64,000 nucleotides of DNA. Origin: Apostichopus japonicus. Lineage: Eukaryota > Echinodermata > Holothuroidea > Aspidochirotida > Stichopodidae. Below, in pieces: positions 63,601 through 64,000 of the stretch. The notes beneath the pieces were generated by a model that was not told where the DNA came from, ran no database searches, and saw only the letters and a list, made by a program, of their open reading frames with translations. The position numbers and the translations under genes are program-made. Location of the stretch: positions 13,190,321 to 13,254,320 of the forward strand of contig NC_092578.1 of assembly GCF_037975245.1 (NCBI RefSeq), in the 5' to 3' direction. Every line of letters begins with the position of its first letter. The stretch's first letter is position 1.

Positions 63601-64000
63601 TTTTCACACAGTTTTCCGATTTCCGTACCCAACATAGGCCCTGTTCTACTGCTTATTATCAGCAAATCGTATTATGTTGCTCCCATAATTAAGCCAGTAC
63701 AGTAGCTATGTACTGTAATTCAGGAACACAGCTGGGTTGCCAGTAGGAACTTGATTTTAGGCAGTAGATATTTTTAAGTACTTATCACATTGGAAAATGC
63801 TATGAAAAATTGGTCAAATTGCTATACATGTGTAAAAGATGTATATATTTTTACATAGGTAGCATAGTATTTCATGAGCTCTAATCAAACTTGAGAGCCT
63901 TCAAATCTGTTACACAAAAAAAGTTGAACTCTAAATGATTCTACGGTAAGTTCTGTTAATCTGTACTGTATATATGTGTAAAAGTAAGTTGGCCTGACGT

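Overview
The window looks like AT-rich nuclear DNA of a multicellular animal. Genes are split by introns with GT-AG borders, long non-coding stretches separate them, and there are many simple repeats and small DNA transposons. Similarity of the recognisable genes to families expanded in fish, cnidarians and echinoderms, together with the repeat content, suggests a marine invertebrate, perhaps an echinoderm. That assignment is tentative. All convincing coding signal is on the minus strand.

Layout. (1) 1-808: an array of nine 77-bp tandem repeats plus degenerate edges. (2) 2950-12456: a two-gene unit on the minus strand. The upstream gene (9838-12456) is one long open frame for an 872-residue protein with two N-terminal C2H2 zinc fingers and a transposase-like core. 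About 110 bp downstream begins an eight-exon SAMD3-like gene (2950-9729) with an N-terminal PB1-like domain; all seven exon junctions agree in phase. (3) 13-16 kb: a hAT-type MITE with a perfect 8-bp target duplication, then a repeat zone. (4) 17086-19842: a proposed five-exon minus-strand gene for a small secreted protein. (5) 20-36 kb: mostly non-coding, with TA/GATA microsatellites, a tandem repeat at 27.8 kb and TTAA-flanked MITEs. (6) 36.7-63.2 kb: a proposed four-exon RING-finger gene on the minus strand, total length 251 codons plus stop. Its large introns carry a palindromic minisatellite (40.9 kb), a CR1/Jockey-like retrotransposon fragment (47.3-48.6 kb) with a nested TTAA MITE, and two DNA transposons with clear terminal repeats (46.1 and 51.2 kb).

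The most notable feature is the pairing of the transposase-like zinc-finger gene with the SAMD3-like gene in one head-to-tail unit. It may be a mobile or recently domesticated two-component system. Exon models were made by eye from splice consensus and phase; none is backed by transcripts.
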